Assembly (NCBI GenBank): GCA_038277395.1
Contig: CM076192.1
Coordinates: 17,150,299-17,214,298 of the forward strand
Length of the DNA: 64,000 nt
Reading direction: 5' to 3'
DNA from: Dryocosmus kuriphilus
Taxonomy: Eukaryota > Arthropoda > Insecta > Hymenoptera > Cynipidae
A program made the translations under genes and the position numbers. Below the pieces are notes generated by a model. It saw only the letters and a list, made by a program, of their open reading frames with translations, searched no databases and had not been told where the DNA came from. This document shows, piece after piece, positions 21,250 to 32,862 of this stretch (its first letter is position 1; every line of letters starts with the position of its first letter).

Positions 21250-23935
21250 CTTCAGGTGAATGTTTGCTGCTTTTGTTGTCCATTTCGTTCCAGAGTTTTA
21301 GCGAAGATTTTCACACTCAACATGAATCTGAGGACATTCAGACGATGTTCATTGCACGGACCATCTGCCTTAAACCACTCGGAGAAATGCTGTTTCGTAT
21401 GGTTTTCGGCTTCTTCTGTCAAATGGTCCAACGAATTTTCCGAGGCCCAGTACATTTCCCAAGACGAATGAAATGATCGTAGTTGTTTATAAACGATGCA
21501 TGAGAATTAGTCCCTCAATCTTGTCAGTTTTCCAACCCCTGGAGCATCTTCATCCAAATTTTTATATTCCCTCAGTCGAATATAGTACTCATTATCCTTA
21601 TTCTCTTTCATTGGAGTCTTCATCATATCTTCTCTACAAGATTCACATTGCCTTTTTAGGAAGCATTTAGAAACCATACAACCAGTAAAAAAGTCACCGC
21701 ACTGAATTCATAAGAGAAAACTTTCGGTACGGAACAACTGTAATCTTCCTTTCCTTTCGAGCTTCAATTTTCGACTTCTGCTTCTTGAACTTCAGCTTGA
21801 TTCACATCTTCTATTTGATTGAGCACCAAATCTTTATTTCATTTAATAGCTTCTAGAGCCGATTCGATTTCTTCAGCATTATCATCTTCTTCACTCGCAG
21901 TCCTTTCCGATTTCTTTCTCAACGACGCTTGGAGAGTTTATAAACAAATGTATATTTTTATATTCTATTTGAAAATTGCCTCCTGAACCACCTTCAATTT
22001 TTCCACTGAAGAGTATATGTCGTAAATCTAAGTGAACCGTCCCTGCTGTCGGGTTTCTAACATGATCTCCTCCTTGGAGAAGTTTTGAGAACGATTGTTC
22101 CAAAGAGTCTTGATTACAAATTCCAGCTGCCAACTCAAATTCTGGAAAATTCGCTCGTATGTCATGATAAAAACGTATATTTATATTTACTGTTAGTGGT
22201 AGACGTTGAAAGCATGGCGCTTTGCTCTTCGATTTTGGATTCGTGGTCCATGTTTAAGACCAATCCACAAAATTTTGCAGAGGTTCTTCAATATGTGGAC
22301 TTCATGTTGGTAATGGTCGCTTTGATAAATTACGAAATATTAATCGGTATTCATTGGCTCCATCGATCACGGCCTCCAACTTTTAGGCGAAACCTGCAGT
22401 TCTTTCCCATGTATCATGTTTCCCATCTTTCTAATGAATTTTATTCTCCTTGTTCTCTGTATCGCTCCCAGCTAACCGTATCGCCGATTCAAATCTTTTG
22501 CTAAATAAGTTTACAGCTCTTTCAATATTTATAACTTCCCAGTTATTTGGAGCCAGATGCACGTCCGTTATATATGTCCAAGTAAATTACTGGTTCTACG
22601 CTTTCTGTAATAGAGCTATGCATTTTCGGAATCTTGGTAATTTTCTATTATGTTTCTATGTCCATGGTACGAATACTGGTATGTTTTTAGTTGTTTCAGC
22701 GTTTTTTAATTAAATGTGGAATGTCGAAACTGCAAAAATACTTTCGGCCCTTATACTCGAAAAAAGTTTTTTTTATCGTTTCTCAAAATGCTTTCCAGGA
22801 TGTTGAATTGCAGTTGCCTAATCACAAGCAAGGAATCTTATATCTGCTCCACTCTCTGCCAGTTTTGAGAGACAGTGTTTTGGAAGATCAGCAATTACAT
22901 CGTTGGTCACGGTCTTGTCAATTAAAAATTATGACAGCGGCTGGGAACAAGGCTTTCTTGCACTCAAGCTGTTCACAGAAAATACCGAAACGTTTGTTGC
23001 TGGGACATTCTTCCGGCCCAAACGGCCCAAATTAACTAAGCCCTCAATAAGGTCGCAGTATTTGGAATATTCTGCACATTTTTTTACTCCTGAATTCGTT
23101 CTACTTTAAACCTCGTGCGTTCTTCTGGTGACGAAGTTGCGAAGTTACAATTGCACGAGATATAGGATTAAGGAAATTATGCGCATTCATGATCTCAGGT
23201 ATGCTGATTTTTCTTCTTTTCATTACAGCCGTGTCTTTTTTGTACTTTGCCCTTTTAGCTTTTAACTCTTGCTGCAGATTCTGAATTTTCCTTGCCATTT
23301 TCTTTTTCGCTACCTCATCATCCTTTCTCAGTTTTTTAACTTGTTAGCTAAACTTTTCTGGATATTTTTTAATCTCTTTGCCGAAGAGAGAGTACATTTT
23401 TCCTGAGTGTCAGAGCTTGTATTGGTTAATGAAAGTTCTATTTTTGACCATTCCATTTGATCATTTTCTTCATCTAGGGTTATAAACTTATCCATGTTAG
23501 CAGCTGTTGGATAAGTTTTCAGCACTTTCGCTCTCTTCACAGGTACTTAATTTTCATCATATCTATTCACTATTTCCTGTTCTTCGCTGCCGATTCCCCC
23601 TTTCCCCTCTTTTATTACTTCTTGAATTTCCTCTTTCATCCTTCTGTGTGTTTCCTCCTGAATTCTCTTCTGCATTTCGTTTTGAATCCTCTTCTGCATT
23701 TCCTTTTCTTCTGCTGCTACATTCAAATACGGAATTGGGTTCTGCTTCAGTTTCTGCGTACTCTTCGTGTTATCCCAAAACGATTCAGGGAAAGAGTGGT
23801 CCCCACAGAATCTTGCTTTTTGCAGAATCGACACGCTCCTCTTTCTTATAGGAAGGCTTCGTTTCCTGAAAGTATCATTAAAAATTAAACGGTTCTCTAG
23901 CCCCAGGATTATTTTTAAAATAGTCAACTGCAAAT
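21250..23935 (-). pseudogene. P-element/THAP9-like transposase, heavily decayed
   Basis: Reading leftward on the minus strand, 23935-23550 shows the end of a THAP-like DNA-binding domain (RFCGDHSFPESFWDN, then a Pro-containing tail) and a Glu/Lys-rich coiled coil. At 23300-23101 comes a second coiled coil followed by ISRAIVTSQLRHQKNARGLK. About 23040-22800 reads VNLGRLGRKNVP, then LPKHCLSKLAESGADIRFLA, matching the RNase-H-like P transposase core. At 22133-21950, GICNQDSLEQSFSKL with an NPTAG segment matches the P-type C-terminus, and 21455-21252 holds a CNEHRLNVLRF end. Many stops and frame changes separate these parts. The family cuts and pastes DNA and leaves 8-bp duplications. I could not find its terminal repeats. 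Confidence 0.7.
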
Positions 23936-24561
23936 CCTCTTTGGCTCGCGTATCAATTTTTGTAACTTTTCTATTTCATCTTTCCAAAAAATAAATTATA
24001 AAAAATTGGAATAAAATTAAAAAATCAACTTTTAACTTAACTTTTTTCTAGAAACTTCAAAGTTATAAATTAAATTATAAGATCTAGAAATGGTTATCTT
24101 GTTAAATTAATTATTAAACATTTTTAAAGTTTAAATTACAATACCATCCAGTATTATAAGTACTTGAATTAGAGGGTTACATTTCTGTTTAAACTGCAAC
24201 TTCTAACACATATAAAATATTATATGTTTATTATTTATTGGCAGTTCCATAGTACGATTTTTGTATTTATAATTATGTAAAAACCTATACTGTTAAAAAC
24301 TTATTTGGAAATACACCGAAAAGTGTTAATTTATACAGGTTACTACTCTAAAAGTATGCATTTATAAGTGTTACATATCGAAAAGTGGAACCTTACTAAT
24401 TCATACTTGAACGGATGCAAATCTCCTAAAAGGTTCTACGAAATCTTTTAAAGCCAGTAAAAATATCTTGAAATCACTTAAAATCCCACTAAAAACCTTA
24501 AAATCCCTTAAAATTCTTAACAATCTTGTGAAAGTACAGTAAATCTTTTAAAAGTCGCACA
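23936..24561. other. No gene; degenerate short repeat from about 24420
   Basis: AT-rich DNA. The last ~140 bp contain a loose ~10-12-bp periodicity (AAAATCCCTTAAAATTC-like words). It resembles the repeat that resumes at 25500, 26600 and 28655 beyond inserted elements. Confidence 0.5.
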
Positions 24562-24563
24562 TA

Positions 24564-25470
24564 CGAGGGCCTACCCAAAAGAAACGGAACTGATGTTGTG
24601 GGGAGCGGAGTTGTTGTAGTACCGGGTTTTTGCCGGTAGGTGCGTGTAGAGGCACTTTTCACCAGTTAGTATGCCAACTGCTATCACTGTGTAAGGTTGC
24701 ATTTGGTGTGTGTAATTTTTTTTGTGACTGTTGCTTTGCGCGCTCGTCGTTTTTTGTGATGGTTGATTTTCGTGATCAGCGTGCCAACGTGAGGTTTTGC
24801 TTCCTGCTCGAGAAAACGGGCACAGAAACTCTTCAAATGTTAAAAACGGCCTACAAGGATGATGCTATGGGAAAAACTCAATTGTTCGAGTGGTTTTCTC
24901 GTTTTAAAAGTGGGGAAATGTCAATTGACGATCAACCTCGCTCTGGACGTCCTTCGACGGCCCGAACCGACGGAAATGTTGAAAAAATTCGTGAAATCAT
25001 CCTGGAAGATCGACGAAGGACCATCGAAGAAGTTGTGCAACAGTTTACGACGGAAAAGGCCTGATTTGTGGCAGTCGGGGGACTGGTTTTTCCACCACGA
25101 CAACGCCCCTGCTCACACAGCTCTTTCTGTGCGCCGATTTTTGACCAAAAATAGCATGGCCACTGTTCCTCACCCACCCTATTCACCCGATTTAGCCCCC
25201 TGTGACTTTTTTTTATTCCCCCGAATGAAAAGGGACATGAAAGGAAAGCGTTTTGCGGACGTAGCTGAAGTGAAGGAAAAAACGACGGAGGCGCTGTCAA
25301 GCATCACAAAAGAGGAATTTAAAAAATGTTTCGAACAATGGAATAAAAGATTAGATAAGTGTATTGTCTCCAATGGAGTGTACTTTGAAGGAAATTAAAT
25401 GTTTTTTGTAGAAAAATCAAAATAATAACTTTGTACAAAAGTAGTTCGGTTTCTTTTGGGTAGGCCCTCG
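24564..25470 (+). mobile_element. Mariner transposon, internally deleted
   Basis: The 27-bp terminal inverted repeats (24564-24590 and 25444-25470, one mismatch) begin CGAGGGCCTACCCAAAAG. TA lies outside both ends. Total length is 907 bp, against about 1.3 kb for a full mariner, so roughly 0.4 kb is missing from the middle. It could still be moved by a transposase supplied from elsewhere, since its ends look good. Confidence 0.95.
24759..25398 (+). pseudogene. Mariner transposase with internal deletion (first catalytic Asp lost)
   Basis: The start at 24759 gives the mariner N-terminus MVDFRDQRANVRFCFL, with helix-turn-helix parts and the GRPSTARTDGNVEKI linker. Near 25050 the sequence jumps to RRKRPDLW and changes frame. 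The C-terminal part has HHDNAPAH (second Asp) and YSPDLAPCDFFLF (third Asp) with 34 residues between, hence DD34D. The block with the first catalytic Asp is deleted. The C-terminal frame stays open to 25398. The style matches SETMAR-type mariners. The protein would be inactive. Confidence 0.95.
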
Positions 25471-25544
25471 TACTATCTGGCGATTCGAGGGGTTGACAAA
25501 TAGTAAAATCAGGTCACTTGAAGATCTTTGCTTGAAGTCATTTG

Positions 25545-26600
25545 AATTGAGAGCTCGGATCGAATAAGAGGACAGAAGTTCTTTTCGCTCGAAAACGAAG
25601 TGCCTTGGAGGCTTTCAAAACATTTTCGAATTTTGATTTTTCAAGTATATATATAGATGAAAAATTTCATTACGCATCTTTTTTCCTTTAGACAAAAATT
25701 TGTAGCTTTTTTAGTTTATTAATTAAAGCCAAAGACTGACTTTTTTGGAAAATTCGATTTTAATTTATTTTTGACTTCAACTTGTCCTCTATCAGTCACT
25801 TTTTGGAATTTTTAAATACAATTTTCAGGAAATATGCTTCAGAATGTTCTTCGACTGACAAATGAACAGAAATTTAACAATTTATTTTTAAAGACTCCTT
25901 ATTAATTTTTTACTGATGCTCGGCGCAAATCGGACGTCTCTAACTTCCAGCGTTTCGTTTATGGAGGAAATTTTGAGCTGGCAAAAATCCGTTGCGACAA
26001 GAATTCGAAGAAAGGTATGATAATTTTTTTTGGAAAGTTTTAGATCAAAATATTTAATAAATTAGGAGTGCTAATCATTTTAATTTATTGCAGCGCTCGA
26101 GTTGTCAAGGTTTGAAGTTTTCCGGCGGCGCCGCGCCGCGCCGAAGTCTGTGTGCATTTCACAACTCGAGCGCTGCAATAAACTAAAATGATGTATGTTA
26201 GAGAAGTCTGATTTGCGCCAAGGAACTGCAAAAAGTTAATAAACAAATTTTTTAAATAAATTTTTTAAATTCCTCTTTCTCTATCAGTCAAGAAATTTTG
26301 AAGCGCATTCCATGACAATTTTTTTTTTAATTTAAAAAACAGACTGATAGAGCACGAGTTGAAGTTAAAAACGAATTAAAATCGATTTTTCCAAAAAATC
26401 AGGTTTTTCCGCTTCAATTAAAAAACTAAAGAAGCTGCAACTTTTTGTCCAGAGGAAAAAATGCGCAATGAAATTTCACATCTAGATATAGCCTTCAAAA
26501 ATTAAAATTCGAAAATGTTTTTAAAAGCTTCCAAGGGACTTCGTTTTCGAGCGAAAGCAATTTATGTCCCCTTATTCGATCCGAGCACTCAATTCTCCTG
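25545..26600. mobile_element. Foldback element with ~390-bp arms and an inner palindrome
   Basis: The left arm (25545-~25940) and right arm (~26200-26600) are inverted repeats. Shared outer tips read GAATTGAG, then GCTCGGATCGAATAAG. The arms include CGAAAACGAAGT near the outside and a CTATCAGTC block further in. In the centre (about 26070-26195) is a second palindrome. No coding region. Flanks carry the same TGAAGTCATT-type degenerate repeat on both sides, so the element inserted within that repeat. Confidence 0.7.
26070..26195. repeat. Inner palindrome with a GC-rich loop
   Basis: Arms of about 32 bp contain GCAGCGCTCGAGTTGT and its inverted match. They surround a ~60-bp loop with a CCGGCGGCGCCGCG core. 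It looks like a small foldback insertion in the middle of the larger one. Confidence 0.7.
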
Positions 26601-26649
26601 AAGTCATTCGAAATCTCTTAAAGTCCGTTGAAGATATCCAGGATAGGTA

Positions 26650-26861
26650 TGTTAATTAATACGGAACAGAACAGATATAAGGAATATGGTTTTATATTCT
26701 GATTAACGGAGCGAAAGAGTACACGAAGTGACAATGGCGATGAGGCCCAAAAGACTGATCTCACCCGCATACGTCATACTGTACGTACTTGCATACCCAC
26801 CACTAGAGCGCACTGCTATGATATCACGTCATAAGTTTGCTAAACTTCACTATGTATAACA
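26650..26861 (-). repeat. Copia 3' LTR, 212 bp
   Basis: On the minus strand the LTR begins TGTTATACATAGTG and ends AACA. The GAGGGGAAG polypurine tract (complement of 26862-26870) lies immediately upstream, which fixes the boundary. Confidence 0.85.
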
Positions 26862-26873
26862 CTTCCCCTCAAA

Positions 26874-28569
26874 CTAGGGCGTGTTGCTGTTAACACATAT
26901 ACCGATGTTCACTGAGCACTTCCTGTGCATGGAACCTGTCAATGCTTTAGTAAGCACGTCAACCATCATTTCCTCTGTTGGCATGTACTCGACGGTAATC
27001 GCACCCTCCTTGAGTGCCTCGCGTACAAAGTGATGACGAATATCGATGTGTTTCATCCGGAAGTGAAACACGAGGTTCTTCGCCAGTTTGTGTGCTCCTT
27101 GGTTGTCGTTGTAGAACCGAGCTGCTTCCCGCTGTTCAAATCCAAATTCCACTAAAAATCTCCGCAGATGAATCGCCTCTATCGCCGCCTCTGTGAGACT
27201 CATATATTCAGCCTTATTACTGGACAGCGCGACCCTTCTCTGTTTCTTAGCTTCCCAAGAAACAGCTCCACTTCCTAGGATAAAGACATATCCCGTGTAT
27301 GACCTTCTATCCTCAGGGAAACTACCCCAAACGGCATCCAAAAAACCTTGAACTGGCTTGGATGATTTCTGGAATCTTAGACCCAGATTGGTTGTTCCTC
27401 GAAGATAACGCAGAATCCTCTTTCCTGCTATCCAGTATTTCTTTCCGTAGCAGGTACAGAATTGGCTCAGCGATTTCACAGCGTATGAGATGTCAGGTCG
27501 TTTACCTACTGCAAGGTACATTAACGCTCCGATAAGTTCTCTGAAAGGGTAGTTTTGCAGATCATCTTCAGAGCACCTGTCCGGTTTCACTAGCTTCATT
27601 CCAGGATCCAACGGTGTGACTGCAAGTTTGGATTCATCCATTCCAAATTTCTTTAGAATTTCCTCGATGTACGCTCCCTGCGAAATTTCCATCATTCCAT
27701 CCTTTTGTGTAAATTCTAGGCCTAAACAATACCTAAGGATGCCCAGATGTTTCACGTCAAATTTTGACTTCAGCTGCCTTTTAAAATCAGACATCCAAAG
27801 TAGGTTCTTTGATGCTATTAAAATGTCATCCACGTAAGTCACTACGATCAACATATCTGGACCTCAGCTACTCAAGTAGATGCGTGCATCAGAGATCAGC
27901 GGCTGCAACCCAAACTCTCGCAACTCTTAATCAAATTTACTGTGTGACTGACGACCAGCCTGTTTTAGACCGTACAGAGCCTTTTCCATGCGACATACTT
28001 TATTATCAGCCTTGATTTCTTGTAGCATCTTCGAAGCCATCCTGAATTCGGTACCACGTTCATTTTGTCGTTTTTCCTTGGCAGCTAGATCCGGTAGCAA
28101 CTCTTCGAACAGTCGAGGAACTTCCATGAAGATTTCTTCCTCGATTTCTCCGTTGAGAAATGCACTCATTACATCAAGCTGGTGCACTGTCATCCCTTTC
28201 TCCACGGCAAGGACCACCACTAAGCGGATCGAGCTCAATCGAGCTACTGGGGCGAAGGTTTCTTGGAAGTCAATTCCAGGGCGTTAGGAGTATCCCTTTG
28301 CTACAACTCGAGCCTTCCTTCTTTCCAAAATTCCATCAGGATCGAATTTATTTCTTAAAACGATTCGACATCTGTTCACGAATGGAGTTTTTCCATTCTT
28401 CGGCCTCATCTCCAGACACAGTCTCCTTCAACAAGACTTTCGCAATAGTTTCATATTCCAATTTTTCCTCGAATGCGACTCTCTCTTCTGCGAGACTGTA
28501 TTCCTTTCGAGGTCTTCCGGAGCTCCTGTTCTATTATTTCTGGGTCGTCCTGCCAGCCTTCTTGGCTGC
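26874..28569 (-). pseudogene. Copia pol: reverse transcriptase and RNase H, three in-frame stops
   Basis: From about 28300 leftward: GIDFQETFAPVARL, VHQLDVMSAFLNGEIEEEI and KALYGLKQAGRQ open the reverse transcriptase. The catalytic YVDD is at the complement of 27826-27837. Then come the RPDISYAV block, an RNase H with SWEAKKQRRVALSSNKAEY and a MKHIDIRHHFVRE end. The parts share one frame, with stops on the complement of 28284-28286, 27927-27929 and 27864-27866. Upstream of 28300 a partial connection domain is readable in fragments. In a live copia the enzyme copies genomic RNA in cytoplasmic particles; this copy cannot. Confidence 0.9.
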
Positions 28570-28654
28570 TCATGTACGTACTTGCATACTCAACACTAGA
28601 GCGCACTGCTATGATATCACGTCATAGGGTTGCTACACTTCACTATGTACAACA
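28570..28654 (-). repeat. Copia 5' LTR remnant, ~85 bp
   Basis: Matches the first ~85 bp of the 3' LTR with a handful of differences, including TAGAGCGCACTGCTATGA on the plus strand. It then stops abruptly at the deletion junction with pol. Confidence 0.85.
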
Positions 28655-29080
28655 AAGTCGTTGAACTCTTCTGAAATTTCTGAAGTTACTTGAAGTCATT
28701 TGAATTCACATGAATTTGCTTTACAAAACTTGACGGCAAGAGGAATTACGAAAATTCAAATGCCTTCAGTTGAATTCAAGTGACCTCAGAAGAATTGAAA
28801 TGACTTCAAGTGACTTTAATTCAGTGAAATCTTCCGGAGTCAGTGAATTCACATTAAGTCACATGAAGTCACTTGAATTCTCTTGAATCTCCTGAAATAC
28901 CTGAAGTCATTTGAATTCATATGAAGGCACATAAACTCACATAAACACACATGAATTCACATGAAGTCAAGTGAATTCACTTAAAGTTACTTAAAATCGC
29001 TGGCCTTTCCTTCAGAACTCCTAAAGTCAGTGAAATCTTTTGAAGTCATTTAAATATCCTGAAATATCTTGAAATAAGAA
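28655..29080. repeat. Degenerate short tandem repeat, TGAAGTCA-type
   Basis: Words such as TTGAAGTCA, TTGAATTCA and CACATGAA recur every 10-12 bp with many variants over about 400 bp. Similar but shorter blocks occur at 24420-24560, 25500-25545 and 26590-26640. They suggest one satellite-like tract interrupted by the mariner, foldback and copia insertions. Confidence 0.7.
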
Positions 29081-29619
29081 GTAGGTGTATACTCGATCGA
29101 TCGAGTTGGCAACCCCTCGGTGCGAGTCATAATATTTTCGCAACTTTTTGATGTAGCTTTTAGAAGAAAACACAATTTTACACCAGTATTGTGCGATGTG
29201 CAGTTTTATATAAAACTTCCCACCGATTTGTAATACCAAATTCTTACAATTTGACATTTTGTGCACGTACAGTCGTAAGTGAATTTTTCATGATGCATGT
29301 CGAGCATTTCAAACATTTTATAAAATATTAACAGAACAAATGAAGACTTTGAACACGACAGCGGCGTAGCAAGGGGGCGGGCCAAGAGAGTTCAAGCACC
29401 CCCCCCCCCCCCACCCGAAATTTTACATCCCTGTATAAGTGAATAGAATTTACTCAATTTTTCTTGTATATCCATTATGGCAGGTTTTATTTGCTCTGAC
29501 CGTTCTGGCGGTCATAATATTACCATTAGCACTAACTGCTAAAAGGGAAAGATACATAATGAACCCTAAACACTATAACTGGAAATGAATACAATAAACT
29601 CGTGATTTTCACATTTAAT
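29081..29619. other. No gene; poly-C run at 29399-29412
   Basis: AT-rich flanks around a 14-C homopolymer. A short minus-strand frame at 29027-29266 has no recognisable motif. Confidence 0.5.
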
Positions 29620-31545
29620 TTTAAGATAAAAGGGGCATATATCGTTCCGCCCAGAGCCCCTTCGACCGTTTACCCCCACCATTGTGCGGAGCACAGTTTT
29701 CCCCTCACTTGCTGCTGCTGCCAGGGACCCATAAATCTCGCCTCGACCGTCAATACCTGAGGGCTTAGTAATTAGTACCATTGTTATTATTAGAAATAGC
29801 AGTACAATTTCACTTTTAAAATGTCAAAATTACGAAGAAAACTGTCACGTTCGAAGTCGAATTTTTCGATTCCGATCGAAGCTCAGATAAAATCGAAAAA
29901 ATTCGATCCTATCTAGCGGCATTTGAGAGTCGAATTTTGTGAAACCGAACCTCGATACTTTAAATGAGATAAACTATTGTTCACCGGCTCGACATATCAA
30001 CCTGAAATTAACCGTTTAATGTACATTTGTATAAAAATACTGGAAAATAATTGTAAATACTTATTCAACACATATTAAATTTTGTGAAATATTATCAATA
30101 TTTTCATCTGTGTCCTTTAGGATAATTATGTGACTTCAGAATTATCAGAAAGTGATTTTAATAGTTAAACATGTCATTTTTAATTCTTAGATTCGTAAGT
30201 ATCATGGCCGATAAAATCGAGGAAAAATAGTAACATTGTTAAATATAATATCACTTGGAAGATCTAAGTATAATCTAACATAAGTGTTATTTTTTTATTT
30301 AACTAATTGAATATGTGATTGTTTATTTGAAATAAGTTTAGTTTTGAATATTTTCCTTCACTTTAGATAACAATTGTAATTTTCCTTAAATCTTTATCAT
30401 TGACAGCTCATTGTTCTTGAAAAGATTTTCTATAATTCTAGTCATGGGAGTTTTATTACTTTTATTAAAGCATAAGTTTTATACAAGTTAAACTTATTCA
30501 AAATGTACTATTAAAGAACTTTTTAAATGATAACTGGCTATTTTATTCTTAATGGAGCTACCACGAATAGAATTACAGTCTTTTTAAGAACAAAGTAAGC
30601 CGCCAGTGATAAAAATGGAATAAAAATTAGAATTGTTATCTACAACGAAAGCGAAATAAGAAAAAACAGGGAGCTAAAAATAACTCATTTTAAATAAAGA
30701 ATTACGCATTCAACTCCTTTCTTTAGACATAAAACTTATTCTTAGATTCTTTTTCAAATGTTTTATTTAATAATGTGGCTATTTTTCTTAATTTTATAAA
30801 TCATTTTAATTTTAAAGGTGATATCGTTTTGAGTATTTTGAGGTTACGTGTATTTTGCCGTAAATTAACAGCAAATCAGTTATTGTTGAAAACGACTTTT
30901 AGGGTCATTCTGCGTTCATATTCTTGCAAATTAGCAACTAATTCTGTACCTCGGGGAAGGAGGAAAATTTAGTATGTGTTTAAGGAGGTCCAGATGTTGA
31001 TTTTCGACTTTTTGACTCATAAAATCTGCAGTGGGAATTTTGGCAACTATTTGCTAAAATACTCACCCTAGCACCTGGCCTATAATTAATTAATTCATTC
31101 ATTAGGCACATTCCAACTTACACTAACACTCTAATGGATGTCGAGTTCGTGAACAAAGGTTTGTCTCATTTAAAGTATCTAATATCGTTTTCACAAAATT
31201 CGACTCTCAAATGCCGCTGGGTCTGATCGAATTTTCTCGATTCGATCTCAGCTTGGATCGGAGTCAGAAAATTCGACTTCGACATATATCAAAATGTCAG
31301 TTCTGGATTGAATCGAACTTTTTTTCACACCACTAGTATTTTCAGTACAAATGAACAGTAATTGTACTAATTACTAAGCCTTCAGGTATGTCGCTCGAGA
31401 CGAGATTTATGGGTCGCAGGAGCCACTGGGCCTGCCGCCAGATTCTCTGGGCATCAGCAAGTGAGGGGAACTGTTCTAGGCGTGATGGTGGGGGTATGCG
31501 GTCGAAGGGGCTCTGGGCGAAACGACAATCGCCCGATAAAACCTA
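29620..31545. mobile_element. Long-terminal-inverted-repeat element, ~1.9 kb, no gene
   Basis: The left arm (about 29620-29985) and right arm (about 31160-31545) are inverted repeats of ~360 bp. They share GAGCCCCTTCGACCG near the outside, CCCATAAATCTCG, and AAATTCGACTCTCAAATGCC further in. The ~1.17-kb spacer is AT-rich and has no coding sequence I can support. The arms contain TCGA-rich blocks that form secondary palindromes. The superfamily is not identifiable from what I see. Confidence 0.7.
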
Positions 31546-32644
31546 GAGCCATGAGATAAGATTCTAGATCTAGATTCTAGAACTTCAAGAATTTAAATAA
31601 ATTTATTACATGGTCGATATACCGTTGATCCTTATTCCAGCACAACTGCATAACAATCGAATCTTTGAGGTTGATTATAAAATTTGTAAAATTCTAACTC
31701 TGAGAGAGACTTACAGAAATTTATATTCTTCTAAATAACATGCCAAATTGTACAATCTTCATTTCTGCTACCATTATAACTTTAAGGGCCAATGATGTGA
31801 GTGTATTTCTCCCACAATTTCATTTGTGAATATGGACCTGGAAAGATTGCAGATTTTTTCCACAAAATTCCAAGGACAAAGGTAGGAAGAAGAATTTCAC
31901 TTACATGAAGCTGTATGCTTTATTCATATGTTAACATATTTCTCTAGACAAATCAGATTAGTTCACTTTACAATAAACTTTTTCAACTCAGAAATAGTGA
32001 AAGTTTTTTATTTATAAAATATTTTATAATAAAAAAGATTATCAACTGTCAACGATTGCTTAAAGTTATCGATTTTCATTAAGGCATTCTGATGTGAAGT
32101 AAAAGGAAAAGAAACAATTTCTGTTGAAAGATACAAAAATTGCGAGGGGTCGTACCACTCAAGTAACTCACGAAGTATTCCCACGTATTCCTTCAGTATT
32201 CTCATTTATTCCTAGATATTTTTGAGATTGCAGATATTCTTAAGTATTCTGAGATATTCCATAGTACTCCCAAATATTCTCAAGTATTCCTGGATATTCC
32301 GACATAAAGTGTTCCGTAATTTACTTTGAAATATATTCCGAAATAGTCCTATGAATTCCTATAAAATCTCTATAACTTGCAAAAAATTCACCTACAACCT
32401 TGGAAATTCTTTGAAGTTCCCTTAAATTTTGTGTCCCATAGTGTCCGATTTAATGAAATATTGTGATACACGTTGGACAGATAGACACGATGGAGTGAAT
32501 ATTTTTTCGGATTCTTTCATTCCAGTCGTAAAGGCTGTAGAAGTAATCGTCGAGGAAAAAAAAAGATATCACTGATAAAGCAAGTTTTTTGCACAGCAGG
32601 CTTTACAATTTTCAATTTATAATTACTTTACAAGTCTCGGAAAA
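31546..32644. other. No gene; degenerate repeat at 32160-32420
   Basis: AT-rich. From 32160 words like AAGTATTCC and GATATTC recur at roughly 10-12-bp spacing, comparable in style to the repeat at 28655-29080 but with different words. No element ends. Confidence 0.5.
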
Positions 32645-32862
32645 AGGCTGAGCTTAACTCACACTTTTTCTCTTTACTTGCAAAGTAAATTCGTCGATTT
32701 AAGTAACGCAATTAAACATGTAGAAATCGTTCTCCGACAGTTTCAAGAATTGAGGAAAAATGCCGAAAAAGAGTTTTAAAAACTATTTAAAAAGGCTTCC
32801 GATTTTGGCGTGGAAGTAGGAGTTCATCCATCAGTTCCCCGAAGCTTTGGAATGCAATGTGC
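32645..32862 (+). pseudogene. hAT-type transposase fragment
   Basis: One frame reads LQSKFVDLSNAIKHVEIVL (from about 32678), then RQFQELRKNAEKEF. After a stop at 32777-32779 it continues KLFKKASDFGVEV and PRSFGMQ. This order (helical LQSK...HVE segment, a KNAEKEF-like segment, PR then GMQ or GRQ) is characteristic of the middle of ZMYM1/DUF4371-like hAT transposases. The catalytic ends are absent. It is a small relic immediately upstream of a PLE 3' end. Confidence 0.55.

Larger units (their letters stand above)
26650..28654 (-). mobile_element. Copia LTR retrotransposon, internally deleted
   Basis: On the minus strand, a truncated 5' LTR (28654-28570) is followed directly by the middle of pol, then RNase H, a polypurine tract and a complete 3' LTR (26861-26650). 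Gag, protease and integrase are missing, so a deletion runs from inside the 5' LTR to just upstream of the reverse transcriptase. I found no 5-bp target duplication (AGGTA and AAGTC differ). Confidence 0.85.

Noticed and set aside
22085..23035. Several plus-strand frames of 87-139 codons
   Set aside because: They are antisense to the P-element transposase relic, which has real family motifs on the minus strand.
26645..28659. Target duplication around the copia element
   Set aside because: The five bases outside the LTRs are AGGTA and AAGTC, which do not match.
28655..29080. CRISPR-like array
   Set aside because: The repeats are short, degenerate and without distinct spacers, and the DNA is eukaryotic.
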